A stretch of 64,000 nt of DNA from contig JAHDYR010000038.1 of the NCBI GenBank assembly GCA_019828565.1, positions 434,001 to 498,000 of the forward strand. The letters are read 5' to 3'. Under the pieces are notes generated by a model. That model had not been told where the DNA came from and did no database searches. It saw nothing but the letters and a program-made list of their open reading frames with translations. Of the stretch, positions 48,845 through 58,885 are shown piece after piece (position 1 is the stretch's first letter; every line of letters begins with the position of its first letter). Source of the stretch: Carpediemonas membranifera (lineage: Eukaryota; Fornicata). The translations under genes were made by a program, and so were the position numbers.

Positions 48845-49786
48845 ATGGAGGTTCTTGGGGAGTCTTTCCCAAGCCATTCTCTGCTGAACCATGGTGATCA
48901 GACCCCATCAAGCAACTATTACTTGCGATGGATAGCTAAAGCCGGTGCTTCAGCAAGTGATGTCGAGCTGTTGCCCAGCTTGTCAGCATCTCCAGGGTCT
49001 GAGGGCGATCCTGGTGTTGTGAGGAGCACTTTAGGGATCAGAATTGAACGATTGACCCAAATGCCGCTATTCTCCTCTTCTGCACTTGGAACTACAACAA
49101 AGCAGGTATCATTCCCAAAAGATCGCCATGGAATCATCATTGGCCGCGGAGGTGAGAATATCAACGCAATTCGGAGTGAATGGAATGTGGCTGTGACTGT
49201 TCCGAAGCGTGATGATCCCTCGTCCCTTGTTTCCTTTACAGGGCCTGCGAGGGATGTTGAGAGAGCGATTGAGTATGTTACAGAGAAGGTCATGGCCCGT
49301 GAAGCCACACAGGCAAAACTATCAAAGACAGACGACCTCTACGCGCGTCGTGGCGAGCTCTTTGCCAAGTCAAAGGCAGCCTGGAATGCTGGGCAGAAAG
49401 ATCTTGCCAAGAAATATAGCGATGAGGCCAAGGCGCTCTCCAGAAAGGCCGACGAACGGTTCAAGAAGGACCAGAAGAAGGTCTTCAGTCAACTGAACAA
49501 GGACAATGGACGCGACACCATCGACCTCCACGGACAAAGCGTCGAATCAGCCCTTGTTCTCCTTGAAAAGCGCATGAAGTCAATCAGCGCTCGTGGCGGT
49601 GGTGACCTCGCCATTGTTACCGGCAAGGGGCTTCATAGCGACGGCAGGGCCAAGATCCTGCCCCAGGTGGTACAGAAGGTGCGGGAGAAGGGTCTGGCGT
49701 GCACGTACGAGGATGGTACCGTGCGCATCGTCGTCGAACCGACAGTCATCGCCAGAATGTTCAGGGGAGTCTCGCGTTGGTTCTAG
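48845..49786 (+). CDS. KH domain and Smr domain protein
   Basis: This is a 313-aa frame. The first ATG gives a Ser/Pro-rich N-terminus of 72 residues, and an ATG at 49061 could be the true start. A KH domain is near residues 85-150 (RHGIIIGRGGENINAIR carries GxxG). A helical DUF1771-like segment follows (KKYSDEAKALSRKADERFKK), then an Smr domain with DLHGQSVESAL and IVTGKGLHS near 225-310. The order KH, DUF1771, Smr recalls eukaryotic nuclease-type factors such as those of No-Go decay (Cue2/N4BP2), where Smr cleaves mRNA at stalled ribosomes, but here a KH domain is the RNA-binding part. Function by family analogy only. Confidence 0.85.
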   Translation: MEVLGESFPSHSLLNHGDQTPSSNYYLRWIAKAGASASDVELLPSLSASPGSEGDPGVVRSTLGIRIERLTQMPLFSSSALGTTTKQVSFPKDRHGIIIGRGGENINAIRSEWNVAVTVPKRDDPSSLVSFTGPARDVERAIEYVTEKVMAREATQAKLSKTDDLYARRGELFAKSKAAWNAGQKDLAKKYSDEAKALSRKADERFKKDQKKVFSQLNKDNGRDTIDLHGQSVESALVLLEKRMKSISARGGGDLAIVTGKGLHSDGRAKILPQVVQKVREKGLACTYEDGTVRIVVEPTVIARMFRGVSRWF

Positions 49787-50253
49787 AGCGGAGCAAGTAG
49801 GTCACATTCGCCAGCAGCACGCGATAACGGCTGCTGTGATGACCACGCTGGAGAGCATCGGCTGCATGACTGGTTTCATCGCAGCGATGTCAGTGCCCTC
49901 AGTGCGAGCAGACTCTGCAGTCAGCATGGATATATATCGTCGCACTGCAGCGCAGCTCCATTACCAGCCTCATATTTAGGGAACTTTATCGCGGCTGCTT
50001 CAGTTCGGCGGGATTCCACTGACGACGTTGAAGACGACAGTCGCTGGGATCACAGCATGCATTAAAGGGCTCAGATTCGATGCTACATGGTCATACTTCA
50101 ACTGGTGCGAGCAGATGACATGCTTGACTCCAGCCCGGCGCCACTCCATACAATTGAGGTCATCCAAGCAGCCACTTTTTGCCTGGAACGTTACCTTACA
50201 CTTCCTTGCCTTGTGCTATGTTTGACGATCGATATGCTGGTGACTCTCCCAAA
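49787..50253. other. intergenic, nothing firm
   Basis: This gap lies between convergent genes. Two tiny frames (46 codons plus strand from 49839; 41 codons minus strand ending in a hydrophobic helix) overlap each other and are not convincing. Confidence 0.4.
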
Positions 50254-53200
50254 TCACGCCTGGTCCACGCGGTGCAAGATTTCGGCGCATCCAAACTGTT
50301 TCTTGGTGATGGCGACCTTCATGGGGGATCTCCGACGTCTAAAAAGCCCAGGATATCTCGGGATAGTGTGATCGGCACCTGTGGATATAAGGGCAGAGAG
50401 CACGTTAGCGTGGCCATTCCTCGCTGCAAGGTAGACAGCGGTGTGGCCCTTCTCGTCGCGGGCATTCACGTTCGACCCGGCCCGCAGCAGAATATCGACG
50501 GATGAGGAGTGACCATCTGATGCGGCGAAGTGCAATGCAGTCCAGCCGTCTATAGTAACGGCCTCTAACTCAGCACCAAGGTCAATGAGAGCAGCAAGAA
50601 CTGCGTTGGAGCCAGATGTGGCGGCAGTCATGAGCGGCGTGCAACCGTCGTTCCCAAATTGCTCGAGCAGGCTGGGCTTGGCCTCGATGACAAGCTTGGC
50701 TCCGTGCCCATGGTCAGCTAGAGCTATGGGAAGCATGATGCTACATCCGCTCGGCATGCGACACACTGCGCCAAATTCGATGAGCAGCTTCGCAACTTCG
50801 TAATGCTGACCAAGGATGGCCGATTCCAGAGGCGTGCTGCCGGTCTCATCTGCGATATCCAGGTTGGCTCCAGCGTCGATGAGAAGTCTGACGCATTCTG
50901 TGAAGCCCAGATGGGATGCGATCATAAGAGCCGTCTCACCATCTTCATTCTTCAGGTCAAGCTGGGCCCCGGCGTCGATGAGCGTTGAGAGAGCAGCAAC
51001 AGCGTTCTTCAAGGACGCTACCATTGTCGGAGTAAAGCCCCCACCTAACTGGTCGAGGAGCTTGGGACAGGACTCCAGAATCATGACAGTGACGTCGACT
51101 CGGTCAAAGCACGCTGCGCCATGCAGCGGATTCCAGCCGTTGGACTCTGCCTGGCCGGCGTCTGCCCCAGCATCAAGCAGCATGCGGACTTTGTCGGTGG
51201 CGCCTGCGGCCGCGGCGAGCATGAGCGGAGAGCGCTGCTGGTCATCGACCTTGTTGACATCTGCCCCGGCGTTGATGAGAGAGCGTGCGATCTCGGTATT
51301 TGCCCCCTCAATGGCAACGATGAGCGGAGTCAGGTGACGCTTGGCGATGATGCAACTCTCGTCCAGCCACTTGGAGGCGACGTTCAGGTCAATAAGGGCT
51401 CCAACGATGTCGGCCCGACCACGCTCACATGCTGAAAACAGCGGCGTGCAGCCATCCCGCACGTTCGGATTGACGGACAGAAGCATCTCAACAACCTCGA
51501 TCTCCATGGGTGTAGCGAGGCCCTCATCGCAGATTCTGCTCCTATCGGCACCAGCTTGGACGAGGAGGTCGGCGCTCTCCGTCTGGCCGCAGAGACAGGC
51601 GTAGGTCAGGGCAGTGTCAAGGCTGATGCTCTCGGCATCTATGAGTAAGCGGAGAACATCGACGCGGTTCAATGCAGCTGCTATCATGAGTGGGGTCAGT
51701 CCAAAGTTGTCGTCAGCGTGGTCGAACAGGTCGGGCCTGGCGTCAAGGAGCAGCTTAACGACGCGAGGTGGACCGGACGCGGCTGCTACGAAGAGGGGAG
51801 TAAACCCAGTGTAGCACGTCGCACTGCAATCTGCCCCGGCGTAAATTAGCAGGCTGACAACTTCAGAGTGCTCCCACATGATTGCGCGATGGAGCGGCGT
51901 TTCTCCATCCTTTGTGGGGATTTCCATGTTGGCTCCCGCGTCGATCAGGAGCTCAGCGTTCTCTATGAGTCCCTTGCTACACGCGAGGCACAGTGAGGTA
52001 AAGCTGCACACCTGACAGTCAAGGCCAGCGCCGGCCTCGATGAGTTGAGTGAGAACATCGACAGAGTTAAATTCGGCCGCCATCAACAGGGGGGTCCAAC
52101 CGTCCTCGTCTTCTTGGTCGAGGAGGTTTGGCTTGACATCCAGGATAATCTCAACAGAGTCGGCGTCACCATCTAGCACACTGGCATGCAATACAGTGCG
52201 GCTATCCGGGAGAGTGCCGCATTCGGCATGACCGGCTCCAAAGAGCATGCGGGCCACGTCGTATTTCTTGTTGGTGATCGCGAAATACCAGAGAGAGAAG
52301 CCTCTGGAGTTCGGGGCCAGCGCGTCGGCTCCTATCTCCAACAACAGCGCCACGACATCAACATTCCCACTCTCGATCGCCTCTAGCATCATCGACGTTT
52401 GAGTACTTTCGTTAGAAATATCAATATCGGCTCCAGCGGCAAGTAGGAGGCGAACAACATCGATATGACCGTTCTTGACCGCCTGATGGAGCGCTGTGGA
52501 CTTCAATTGATTGATGCCATGACAGATGCGGCTGACGACGGTCCCACGGTCGAGGAGGAACTGCACGGTGCTGAGGTGGCCTGCGCTGGCAGCAGCACAC
52601 AGAGGCGTGAAGCCACAGTACATTTTGGTAGTTTCAATCGCGTCGGGGTGGCGGTCCAGGATCAGCTTGACCATGCTGACATCATCGAGGACGCTGTGAA
52701 TTGTGCCAGAGCAGTCTGCACCAGCTTTGATCAGAACGACGGCAACATCAGTCTTGTTGTATCGCAGTGCTCTTGACAGCGGAGTCCAGCCGCACCTGTC
52801 GGTCTTCTCCATCTCCGCGCCAGCAGCGATGAGCAGGCTTACAATCTCGGCGTGTCCTTTGTCGACGGCCATAGTCAGAGGGGAATCCCCCTCTTTCCCC
52901 CAAAAGTCGCAGCTGGGCTGGTTGGGGTCGGCACCACAGCGAAGCAGGAGCCGGACGATGTCAACCAGGCCCTTTTCACAGCTCTCGGCGAGGATAATCT
53001 TCCCATCAAGGGTTGCGCTGGCTAGCCTCCGGCTGAGACGAAGCAGGAGTTCAACCATGGCCAAGCTACCACGGTCGACGGCGTGATGAATAGCTTCGGG
53101 ACCAACCGTGCCGATCTTTTTGCTGACTCCGCCGGCATCGACGATGGCCCGAAGGACATCTGCACGATCTACCCAGAAACGAATAAACAGATCGGCGGCA

Positions 53201-56040
53201 GTATCGCCCTCGTAGTTGCGAGCGTTCACCTTGCACCCGGCTTTCAGGAGGAGGCGGACCGACGTGGGATCACAGTGAATAGCGTGGTGGAGAGCGGTGT
53301 TGCCCTTGACGTCCGCGGCTTTCACCTTGGCCCCTGCCTTGATGAACAGCCTGAGCGTTGGAGAGGCTTCTCTGGCTGCGATCATGAGTGGGGTGACACC
53401 GTGACGCGTGATCGACCGGACCAGGGCTGGCTTGGCGGCCAAGATGAGTTCAGCAATCTCGGTCCTTTCCAAACAAGCAGCAAAGTGAAGAGCGCTTTTC
53501 CCTTCATCACTCTTACAGGCGACGTCGGCCCCGTTGTCGAGCAGCAGACGGACAAGATCAGCATTTCCACTCCTTACAGCGGCATGTAGAACGCCGTATC
53601 CCGCTTTGTGTAAACACCTCGCACGTAAGTCGACCTTGGCTTCAATGAGGAGCCTCGCACTCTCAAGGCAGCTACCACTCTGGCAGGCCAAGAAAAGCGC
53701 ATCGTTCTGCTGGCCGCGGTCAGCACCGGCCTTGATGAGTTGGCTGAGAACATCGACAGAGTTAAAAACGGCTGCCATTGATAGGGGGGTCCAACCGTCC
53801 TCGTCTTCTTGGTCGAGGAGATCCGGCTTGGCGTCCAGGATCATCTGGGCGATTGCAGCATCGTTTCTACGAGCAGCGGCATGCAGGGCAGTCAAGCGGT
53901 GGGAGCTGGCCTGGCCGGCGTCCGCCCCAGCATCAAGCAGCATGCGGACTATGTCGGTGGCGCCTGCATCCGTGGCGAACCGGAGCGGAGTGTTGCCTCT
54001 GTTATCGGCCTTGCTGACGTCTGCCCCGGTGTCAAGCAGGAGGCGAACGATCTCAGGCATATTCTTGTCGGCAGCGCAGTGAAGCGGTGTGCCTCCACTC
54101 CATTCCGATATCTCATCAACATCTGCACCGGCATTGAGAAGCAACTCCACAATCGCACGGTCACCAGAATCCACGGCTTCAACCAGGGTCTTGCCGTCCT
54201 TGACGTCAGCACCAGCGTCAATGAGCAGGCGAACAACTTCAGCATGACCCTTTCTTGCAGCGAGCATCAATGGAGAACCGAGGAACCGGGAATTTGCAGA
54301 GGGGTCAGCGCCGGCATCGAGAAGCACGCGGACGGTATCAGTATGACCTTCAACGCAAGCTGCACACAAAGGTGTCCAGGTACGGTCGTCGTTGTTGAAG
54401 TCGATCATGTCGGGCTGACAGCCAAGCAGCATCTTGACCATCTCGACCTGGCCACGTTCCGCCGCGATTCGAACAGCGCTACAACCGTTCTCACGTATCT
54501 TGCGGCAGTCGGCATCGGCCTTGATCAGCAGTCGTACGATGTCGGTGTGACCCTGCATGACAGCGATCAGGAGCGGCGTGTCACCCTCATCATCCTCGAC
54601 CTCGAGGTCTACCCCCGATTCGATCAGTCTCTGCGCGGCCTTCATGTCGCCCTCGAAGCAGGCGGTGGCGAGCGTGATTGCCTCGTCGAGCGTGATGTTC
54701 TCGATGGAGGCGACCACCTGGGTGAGCGCGTCGTCAGCAGCAACTTCCTCGGCGATGGGGTCTTCGGCCTTGGCTACAGGAACATCGATCGTTGCTTCGG
54801 CTTGGCGCTTGATAGCCTTCTCAAAAGCGATGCTGAACCTTATCACGTTCTTCTCAATCTTAAACACAATCATCTGGATTGGCTTCGAGTCGGTCAACTG
54901 AGCCATCGAGCTGAACACGCCCTGCTTGGGTGTCGCGCGTGTCAGGACCGCCGGGGCGTCCTCTATCGTCATTGACTCAAGCCCTGCCACGAGTGCATGG
55001 TCAAAGTGGGCGTTGTGCCCAGCGTCGGAGTCATCGTCGGACTTGTCGCCCTTAGGTATGATGATCTGGATGATCTCAGGCTCGACCTCGCAGAACCGCT
55101 TGCGCTCGGGCATCGTCTCATGGTCGTATTCCCGCTTCGATGCCTTGAGCTGGACGGGGTCCTTTTTGTTGCGCCCGAAGATGTTGTTGAGAAGCTCCTG
55201 CATCCTCATCTTCCTGGCATCCAGCAGGGCAGCGAGCTCGACTTTCTGGGCAGTCAGCTCGGCGTTTTCAGCATTGAACGCGTTCTTCCTTGCCGTTTTA
55301 AGGCGTTGGCGTGCTGCTTGACTCATGACAGCCCCGGTATCTTTGGGCAACTCGGCCGTCTGACGAGGAACCTCGGGGAGGGCCAACGGACGTAAGCCGC
55401 GCAGCTCAATCACGCGGTCGTACGCCTTGAGCTGGCCCCGAAGCCGCTGGCTCTCCAGATGGAGGGTGAAGTTCGTCTCTCTGAGGTCGGCCATCGTTCC
55501 CTTGATGGACACTGTCACGTCGGCGTCGTTGACGACATCCTGGTGCTCGACATGCTCCTCTGCGGCGGGCTGTTCTGCCGGTCTGCCCAGGGCCTGCCAC
55601 GTGAGGGCCTCCGCGCGCGCGATGACGGCGTCGAGGTGCTCGATCTCGGCCTGCACAATCACGAGCTCGCGCTTTAGCACATCTGCTTTCGTGGTCTTCG
55701 TCTTGTTGTGGACTGTACTCTTGCTCTTGTTCGGTTCAGCCGACACAGGGCTCCCAAGCTTGAAGTCTAGGAGGGGCGGCATTCTCCTGGTTGAAGGGAT
55801 GACGACTGTGGGTTGATCCAGCTTGTCCCGTCGCTTGAGAAGCACCTGGATCTCCTGGGCGGCTTCGAGCCTGCCCTGTCTGAACGCGCAGTTCTTCATG
55901 AGTGCGAATTTCTGCGGAATGAGCTTCATTGCACCGACATACATTGACTTTGCTCTCACGCGACGGATTTCTTCACTTTCGTTGCCAGCAGCTCTGTCCT
56001 GATCGGCTTGTTCGTTATTCAGGTCTTCATCCGCGTTCAT
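50254..56040 (-). CDS. giant ankyrin-repeat protein with basic/coiled-coil N-terminus
   Basis: This is a 1928-aa protein. The first 330 residues are highly charged: a helical segment (LVIVQAEIEHLDAVIARAEA) and a basic, leucine-zipper-like stretch (SQAARQRLKTARKNAFNAEN and on). From about residue 440 to the end there are about 40 ankyrin repeats of 30-33 residues (DEGDTPLLIAVMQGHTDIVR type). Some are near copies: LLDQEDEDGWTPL occurs twice about 560 residues apart, showing internal duplication. Ankyrin stacks bind proteins; no enzymatic domain is seen. The basic zipper-like part hints at DNA or protein dimer contact, which is inference. No intron is evident. It is a tandem neighbour of the related 429-aa gene, with a retrotransposon fragment between them. 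Confidence 0.9.
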   Translation of the reverse strand: MNADEDLNNEQADQDRAAGNESEEIRRVRAKSMYVGAMKLIPQKFALMKNCAFRQGRLEAAQEIQVLLKRRDKLDQPTVVIPSTRRMPPLLDFKLGSPVSAEPNKSKSTVHNKTKTTKADVLKRELVIVQAEIEHLDAVIARAEALTWQALGRPAEQPAAEEHVEHQDVVNDADVTVSIKGTMADLRETNFTLHLESQRLRGQLKAYDRVIELRGLRPLALPEVPRQTAELPKDTGAVMSQAARQRLKTARKNAFNAENAELTAQKVELAALLDARKMRMQELLNNIFGRNKKDPVQLKASKREYDHETMPERKRFCEVEPEIIQIIIPKGDKSDDDSDAGHNAHFDHALVAGLESMTIEDAPAVLTRATPKQGVFSSMAQLTDSKPIQMIVFKIEKNVIRFSIAFEKAIKRQAEATIDVPVAKAEDPIAEEVAADDALTQVVASIENITLDEAITLATACFEGDMKAAQRLIESGVDLEVEDDEGDTPLLIAVMQGHTDIVRLLIKADADCRKIRENGCSAVRIAAERGQVEMVKMLLGCQPDMIDFNNDDRTWTPLCAACVEGHTDTVRVLLDAGADPSANSRFLGSPLMLAARKGHAEVVRLLIDAGADVKDGKTLVEAVDSGDRAIVELLLNAGADVDEISEWSGGTPLHCAADKNMPEIVRLLLDTGADVSKADNRGNTPLRFATDAGATDIVRMLLDAGADAGQASSHRLTALHAAARRNDAAIAQMILDAKPDLLDQEDEDGWTPLSMAAVFNSVDVLSQLIKAGADRGQQNDALFLACQSGSCLESARLLIEAKVDLRARCLHKAGYGVLHAAVRSGNADLVRLLLDNGADVACKSDEGKSALHFAACLERTEIAELILAAKPALVRSITRHGVTPLMIAAREASPTLRLFIKAGAKVKAADVKGNTALHHAIHCDPTSVRLLLKAGCKVNARNYEGDTAADLFIRFWVDRADVLRAIVDAGGVSKKIGTVGPEAIHHAVDRGSLAMVELLLRLSRRLASATLDGKIILAESCEKGLVDIVRLLLRCGADPNQPSCDFWGKEGDSPLTMAVDKGHAEIVSLLIAAGAEMEKTDRCGWTPLSRALRYNKTDVAVVLIKAGADCSGTIHSVLDDVSMVKLILDRHPDAIETTKMYCGFTPLCAAASAGHLSTVQFLLDRGTVVSRICHGINQLKSTALHQAVKNGHIDVVRLLLAAGADIDISNESTQTSMMLEAIESGNVDVVALLLEIGADALAPNSRGFSLWYFAITNKKYDVARMLFGAGHAECGTLPDSRTVLHASVLDGDADSVEIILDVKPNLLDQEDEDGWTPLLMAAEFNSVDVLTQLIEAGAGLDCQVCSFTSLCLACSKGLIENAELLIDAGANMEIPTKDGETPLHRAIMWEHSEVVSLLIYAGADCSATCYTGFTPLFVAAASGPPRVVKLLLDARPDLFDHADDNFGLTPLMIAAALNRVDVLRLLIDAESISLDTALTYACLCGQTESADLLVQAGADRSRICDEGLATPMEIEVVEMLLSVNPNVRDGCTPLFSACERGRADIVGALIDLNVASKWLDESCIIAKRHLTPLIVAIEGANTEIARSLINAGADVNKVDDQQRSPLMLAAAAGATDKVRMLLDAGADAGQAESNGWNPLHGAACFDRVDVTVMILESCPKLLDQLGGGFTPTMVASLKNAVAALSTLIDAGAQLDLKNEDGETALMIASHLGFTECVRLLIDAGANLDIADETGSTPLESAILGQHYEVAKLLIEFGAVCRMPSGCSIMLPIALADHGHGAKLVIEAKPSLLEQFGNDGCTPLMTAATSGSNAVLAALIDLGAELEAVTIDGWTALHFAASDGHSSSVDILLRAGSNVNARDEKGHTAVYLAARNGHANVLSALISTGADHTIPRYPGLFRRRRSPMKVAITKKQFGCAEILHRVDQA

Positions 56041-56246
56041 TACAGATGCCTGGCTTTGATTTCCCGGCGATCACAGCGGGTTTTGTCTCGGAAGACAATG
56101 TGATACTCAGAATGTGCACTTTAACGTTTCACGGGCAGGCGGCGCAGTCATGCCCAGCATCATCGCACAGCAACACTGCAGACTGTGTGGAACAAACTGC
56201 ATGACAGCTCGACTACCATTTACGAATTTTTCCGTGTCTATATAAA

Positions 56247-56763
56247 CTGATCAGGCAAGTAAGATCACGCAGGCACGCGCAGATATCCTGATTAATGAGC
56301 CTCTGCTCCGAAACGGCCGTCCTCTAGTGATTGAGGTCACAGTCGGCAAGTCTGACTCGGACTCATTCATCCAGAAGAAGAAGGACCAGTACGCCGACTA
56401 CAATGTTGACGTCATCGTCGTCGCACTCACTCCAACCGGCAGCCACATCGAGTCAGCCGCCAGGAGTCTGGTTGAAATCGGACAGGAAATCTGCACGATC
56501 ACTGGCGCAGAATGCTTTACTGACCGCCGAGCTCGGTCGGTTCTCGCGATCGCACTGATGGGCTGGCTACTGAAGAAGTCATTCGAGCTCCGCAAGGCAC
56601 ACCGCCTGCTCCATCTGGCCACGTCCGTGATCAATCCTCCACATCTCCCCCCACCCCCTCCCACCGCCGCCATCCAGCGGAGTCAGCGTGGAGGCGCTTC
56701 GGCGCCCGCAATGGCTGAATAATGGTATGTACATGTTTACATACAATCGAGTAAATTCATAAA
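56247..56763 (+). mobile_element. 5'-truncated copy of the R2-like element
   Basis: This 517-bp copy is nearly identical to 10517-11034. It carries the last part of the endonuclease frame (from GKSDSDSF-side sequence to the stop) and the 3' UTR. One base is missing in a C run just before the stop, which changes the last codons, and one substitution lies near 56,311. 5' truncation with an intact 3' end is the hallmark of target-primed reverse transcription. ATAAA stands on both sides and may be target duplication or microhomology. Confidence 0.92.
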
Positions 56764-56980
56764 GAGGATATGCTGCAGCTTTGGGCCAGACTTTACGTAA
56801 ATCGATTTATACACAAAACCCAGGAGCCCTATGTAGTGCTACGTCTTTATGAATCAATCAATACTCTTGACCATCATTGACCTGGGCGGGTGCAGCTCTT
56901 TGGGTCTGCCCCACCACACCTATGCTTGGAAAATTTTTACGCATTTACCCAGTTCACAACGGAAGGGCGCATGGGCTGAC
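56764..56980. other. gap between element copy and 429-aa gene
   Basis: This short stretch is followed by the stop of the minus-strand gene. Nothing is recognised. Confidence 0.4.
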
Positions 56981-58270
56981 CTACTTGGGAGGCCCACAAG
57001 TCAGGCAGGCCAGCACGTTGGGGTGCCAGGACCCAGTAGCGGAGATCAGAAGGGGAGCAGATACGGTGCTGGGGAGCACCTGGACCTGGGGCATCGGGCG
57101 GTGCCCACGAGACCTTCCGCACCGCTTGGGCTCCTGACGTTGGCCCTGTGACGCGGCAGCGACCGGATGCCGTGTCGGTGTCTCGTCCCGAGCAGCTGCA
57201 GTCAAGGCGTCCCTCATCTCGGTCAGCGTCATATCGAGCTCTGCGTCTTGCTTGCTGAGCTGCCTGCTCTCCTCTGCCCAGATGGTGTTTTTCTCGCGCC
57301 TGTTGGCCGCCTGTCGCTTCTTACGACTGGCGGGAACACCGCTATTCTTTGAGCCTGGCACGTATCTGCTGACAAGGGGCGGCATTCCCCAACGCGCGGC
57401 AAGCCCGTGGTCCAAGAATGTGGCCAGCGCCTGGAGCTGTCCCCGTCGTATGTGGTTCGCGATGTGCTTTCTGAAGTGCTCTTCGCGTTGCATATCTTTG
57501 TCGCCTCTCTTTGGCGCTGTAACAACGCCGCGCAAGATGTCTCTGTCAGCCCTCGTTGTCGTTGCGGCAGGCTCGATTGCCCAATCGAGAGTCTGCCAGA
57601 TCTTCTGCTTGATGGCGTGTATTCTCTCAGTGATGATCTCAATATCGGCCTCGATTTCCTCGATCTGGCTGCGCAGCACGGCTCTTTTCGCCTTCTCCCG
57701 GGCGTTCTTGTCGCCACCACCTGTGCTCAGCGGGATCCCGCCTACGCTGACGACATCGAAGTTGAGAGTGACGCTGTGATCACCCCCGGCTTGCTCGCCA
57801 GTCGGTTCGATTGTCCCTCTTGCAGCAAGCATGGTCTGCTCGATCTCGTGATACATCTCCAGCTCAGCCTTCTTGGCACTTCTAACCAGCATGGCTCTGC
57901 CCTTGTATGCCAGGAGGTCCTTCACGCCGTCACGCGGCTTCGTGACCGGGAGCTCCTCGCAAGCAGGCTGGGCTGCCTCGAGAGTACAAGGCTCACTGGG
58001 CCATTTCTGCGGGTGTGAGGAGCTTGTGCTGGCATGGGCCTCGGTGCTCGTGCTTTCGCTGGGGATTGCTGATGTGTCTGCCGAGAAGACGTCTGGAAGA
58101 AATTCTGATGTATTATCGGAAATGCTTCCTCCTTCAGCTAAATTCCAATTGAATTGTTCTGAAAATATGTCTGATTGAGTATTGAAGACTGAATGGCTGG
58201 CATTTAGCACTATGTCTTGGTTATCAGCGGATAATGGTTTCATTTCGCTATTGAAGCATGAATAGAGCAT
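56981..58270 (-). CDS. bZIP-like/coiled-coil protein related to the ankyrin gene's N-terminus
   Basis: This is a 429-aa protein from the ATG at 58270. Residues 1-140 are Ser/Thr-rich. A helical block (SQIEEIEADIEIITERIHAI) is followed by IRRGQLQALATFLDHGLAAR and a basic, Arg/Lys-rich helix running into a possible zipper (SRKKRQAANRREKNTIWAEE). The same order of blocks occurs in the first 330 residues of the ankyrin protein just downstream. The pattern KKRQAANRRE resembles a bZIP basic region, but the spacing to leucines is imperfect, so a transcription-factor role is only a suggestion. The C-terminal 60 residues look non-conserved. Confidence 0.65.
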   Translation of the reverse strand: MLYSCFNSEMKPLSADNQDIVLNASHSVFNTQSDIFSEQFNWNLAEGGSISDNTSEFLPDVFSADTSAIPSESTSTEAHASTSSSHPQKWPSEPCTLEAAQPACEELPVTKPRDGVKDLLAYKGRAMLVRSAKKAELEMYHEIEQTMLAARGTIEPTGEQAGGDHSVTLNFDVVSVGGIPLSTGGGDKNAREKAKRAVLRSQIEEIEADIEIITERIHAIKQKIWQTLDWAIEPAATTTRADRDILRGVVTAPKRGDKDMQREEHFRKHIANHIRRGQLQALATFLDHGLAARWGMPPLVSRYVPGSKNSGVPASRKKRQAANRREKNTIWAEESRQLSKQDAELDMTLTEMRDALTAAARDETPTRHPVAAASQGQRQEPKRCGRSRGHRPMPQVQVLPSTVSAPLLISATGSWHPNVLACLTCGPPK

Positions 58271-58417
58271 ATTCAACAAGGGAAAGTTTCTGGAGCTCCA
58301 TTAGAGTACAACGTGACGACTGAGATACAACGTGACGCTCGACACGAGATTGCAATAAAATGCTCGCGAAATTTAGCAAGATACGCTGCCGATTCAGTCT
58401 GATTCCGCCGAATACTC

Positions 58418-58885
58418 TCAGAACAAGGAGATGTCGAAGTCCCCAACGCCCGCGCCCGTGGCAAACGCCTCCAGATTGGCCTTGAACTCGCCAAAGTCGC
58501 TGACACTCATGAGAACGTCGCTCACGTCCTCAATTAGAGCATGCGGATTCTTCTCCAGAGTCTGCAGGAAGACCTGCATCGACGCATCAGGGAATCGCTC
58601 ACGTAGACGGCTCATTATATAGTTCTCGACCTCGGCCGTGTAGCTGTTGAAGCAGTCTGTGTACTTAAACTTGTTCTCGTCTGAAGAGAAGTCGAACTCG
58701 GGGAGATAGGATTGGAAGAGCTCGTCTTGGTGCATGAAGAAGGCTTCGTCAAGGATAATGTCTTGCAGAGCATCTAGCATGTCGTCGAAAGTGGAGTGCT
58801 CGGAGTTGGAGGAGATAGTCTCATCTATGTTCTCTTCAGAGCAGAATGAAACATCGATTTTCCCTCCAATGCCAGCAACGCTCAT
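58418..58885 (-). CDS. ARL2BP: ADP-ribosylation factor-like 2-binding protein (BART domain)
   Basis: This is a 155-aa protein, the usual family length. After a short Ser/Glu-rich N-terminus the BART fold spans about residues 30-140: LDALQDIILDEAF, then LFQSYLPEFDFSSDENKFKY, then FNSYTAEVENYIMSRL, then DVLMSVSDFGEFKAN. The spacing and key acidic/aromatic positions match ARL2BP, which binds GTP-loaded ARL2 (and ARL3) and in ciliated cells helps at the basal body and cilium. Its presence fits a flagellated host. It is upstream of, and in tandem with, the 429-aa gene. Confidence 0.9.
   Translation of the reverse strand: MSVAGIGGKIDVSFCSEENIDETISSNSEHSTFDDMLDALQDIILDEAFFMHQDELFQSYLPEFDFSSDENKFKYTDCFNSYTAEVENYIMSRLRERFPDASMQVFLQTLEKNPHALIEDVSDVLMSVSDFGEFKANLEAFATGAGVGDFDISLF

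Noticed and set aside
49839-49979. tiny overlapping frames on both strands, one ending in a hydrophobic helix
   Set aside because: Both are below 50 codons, overlap each other and lack any family signal.
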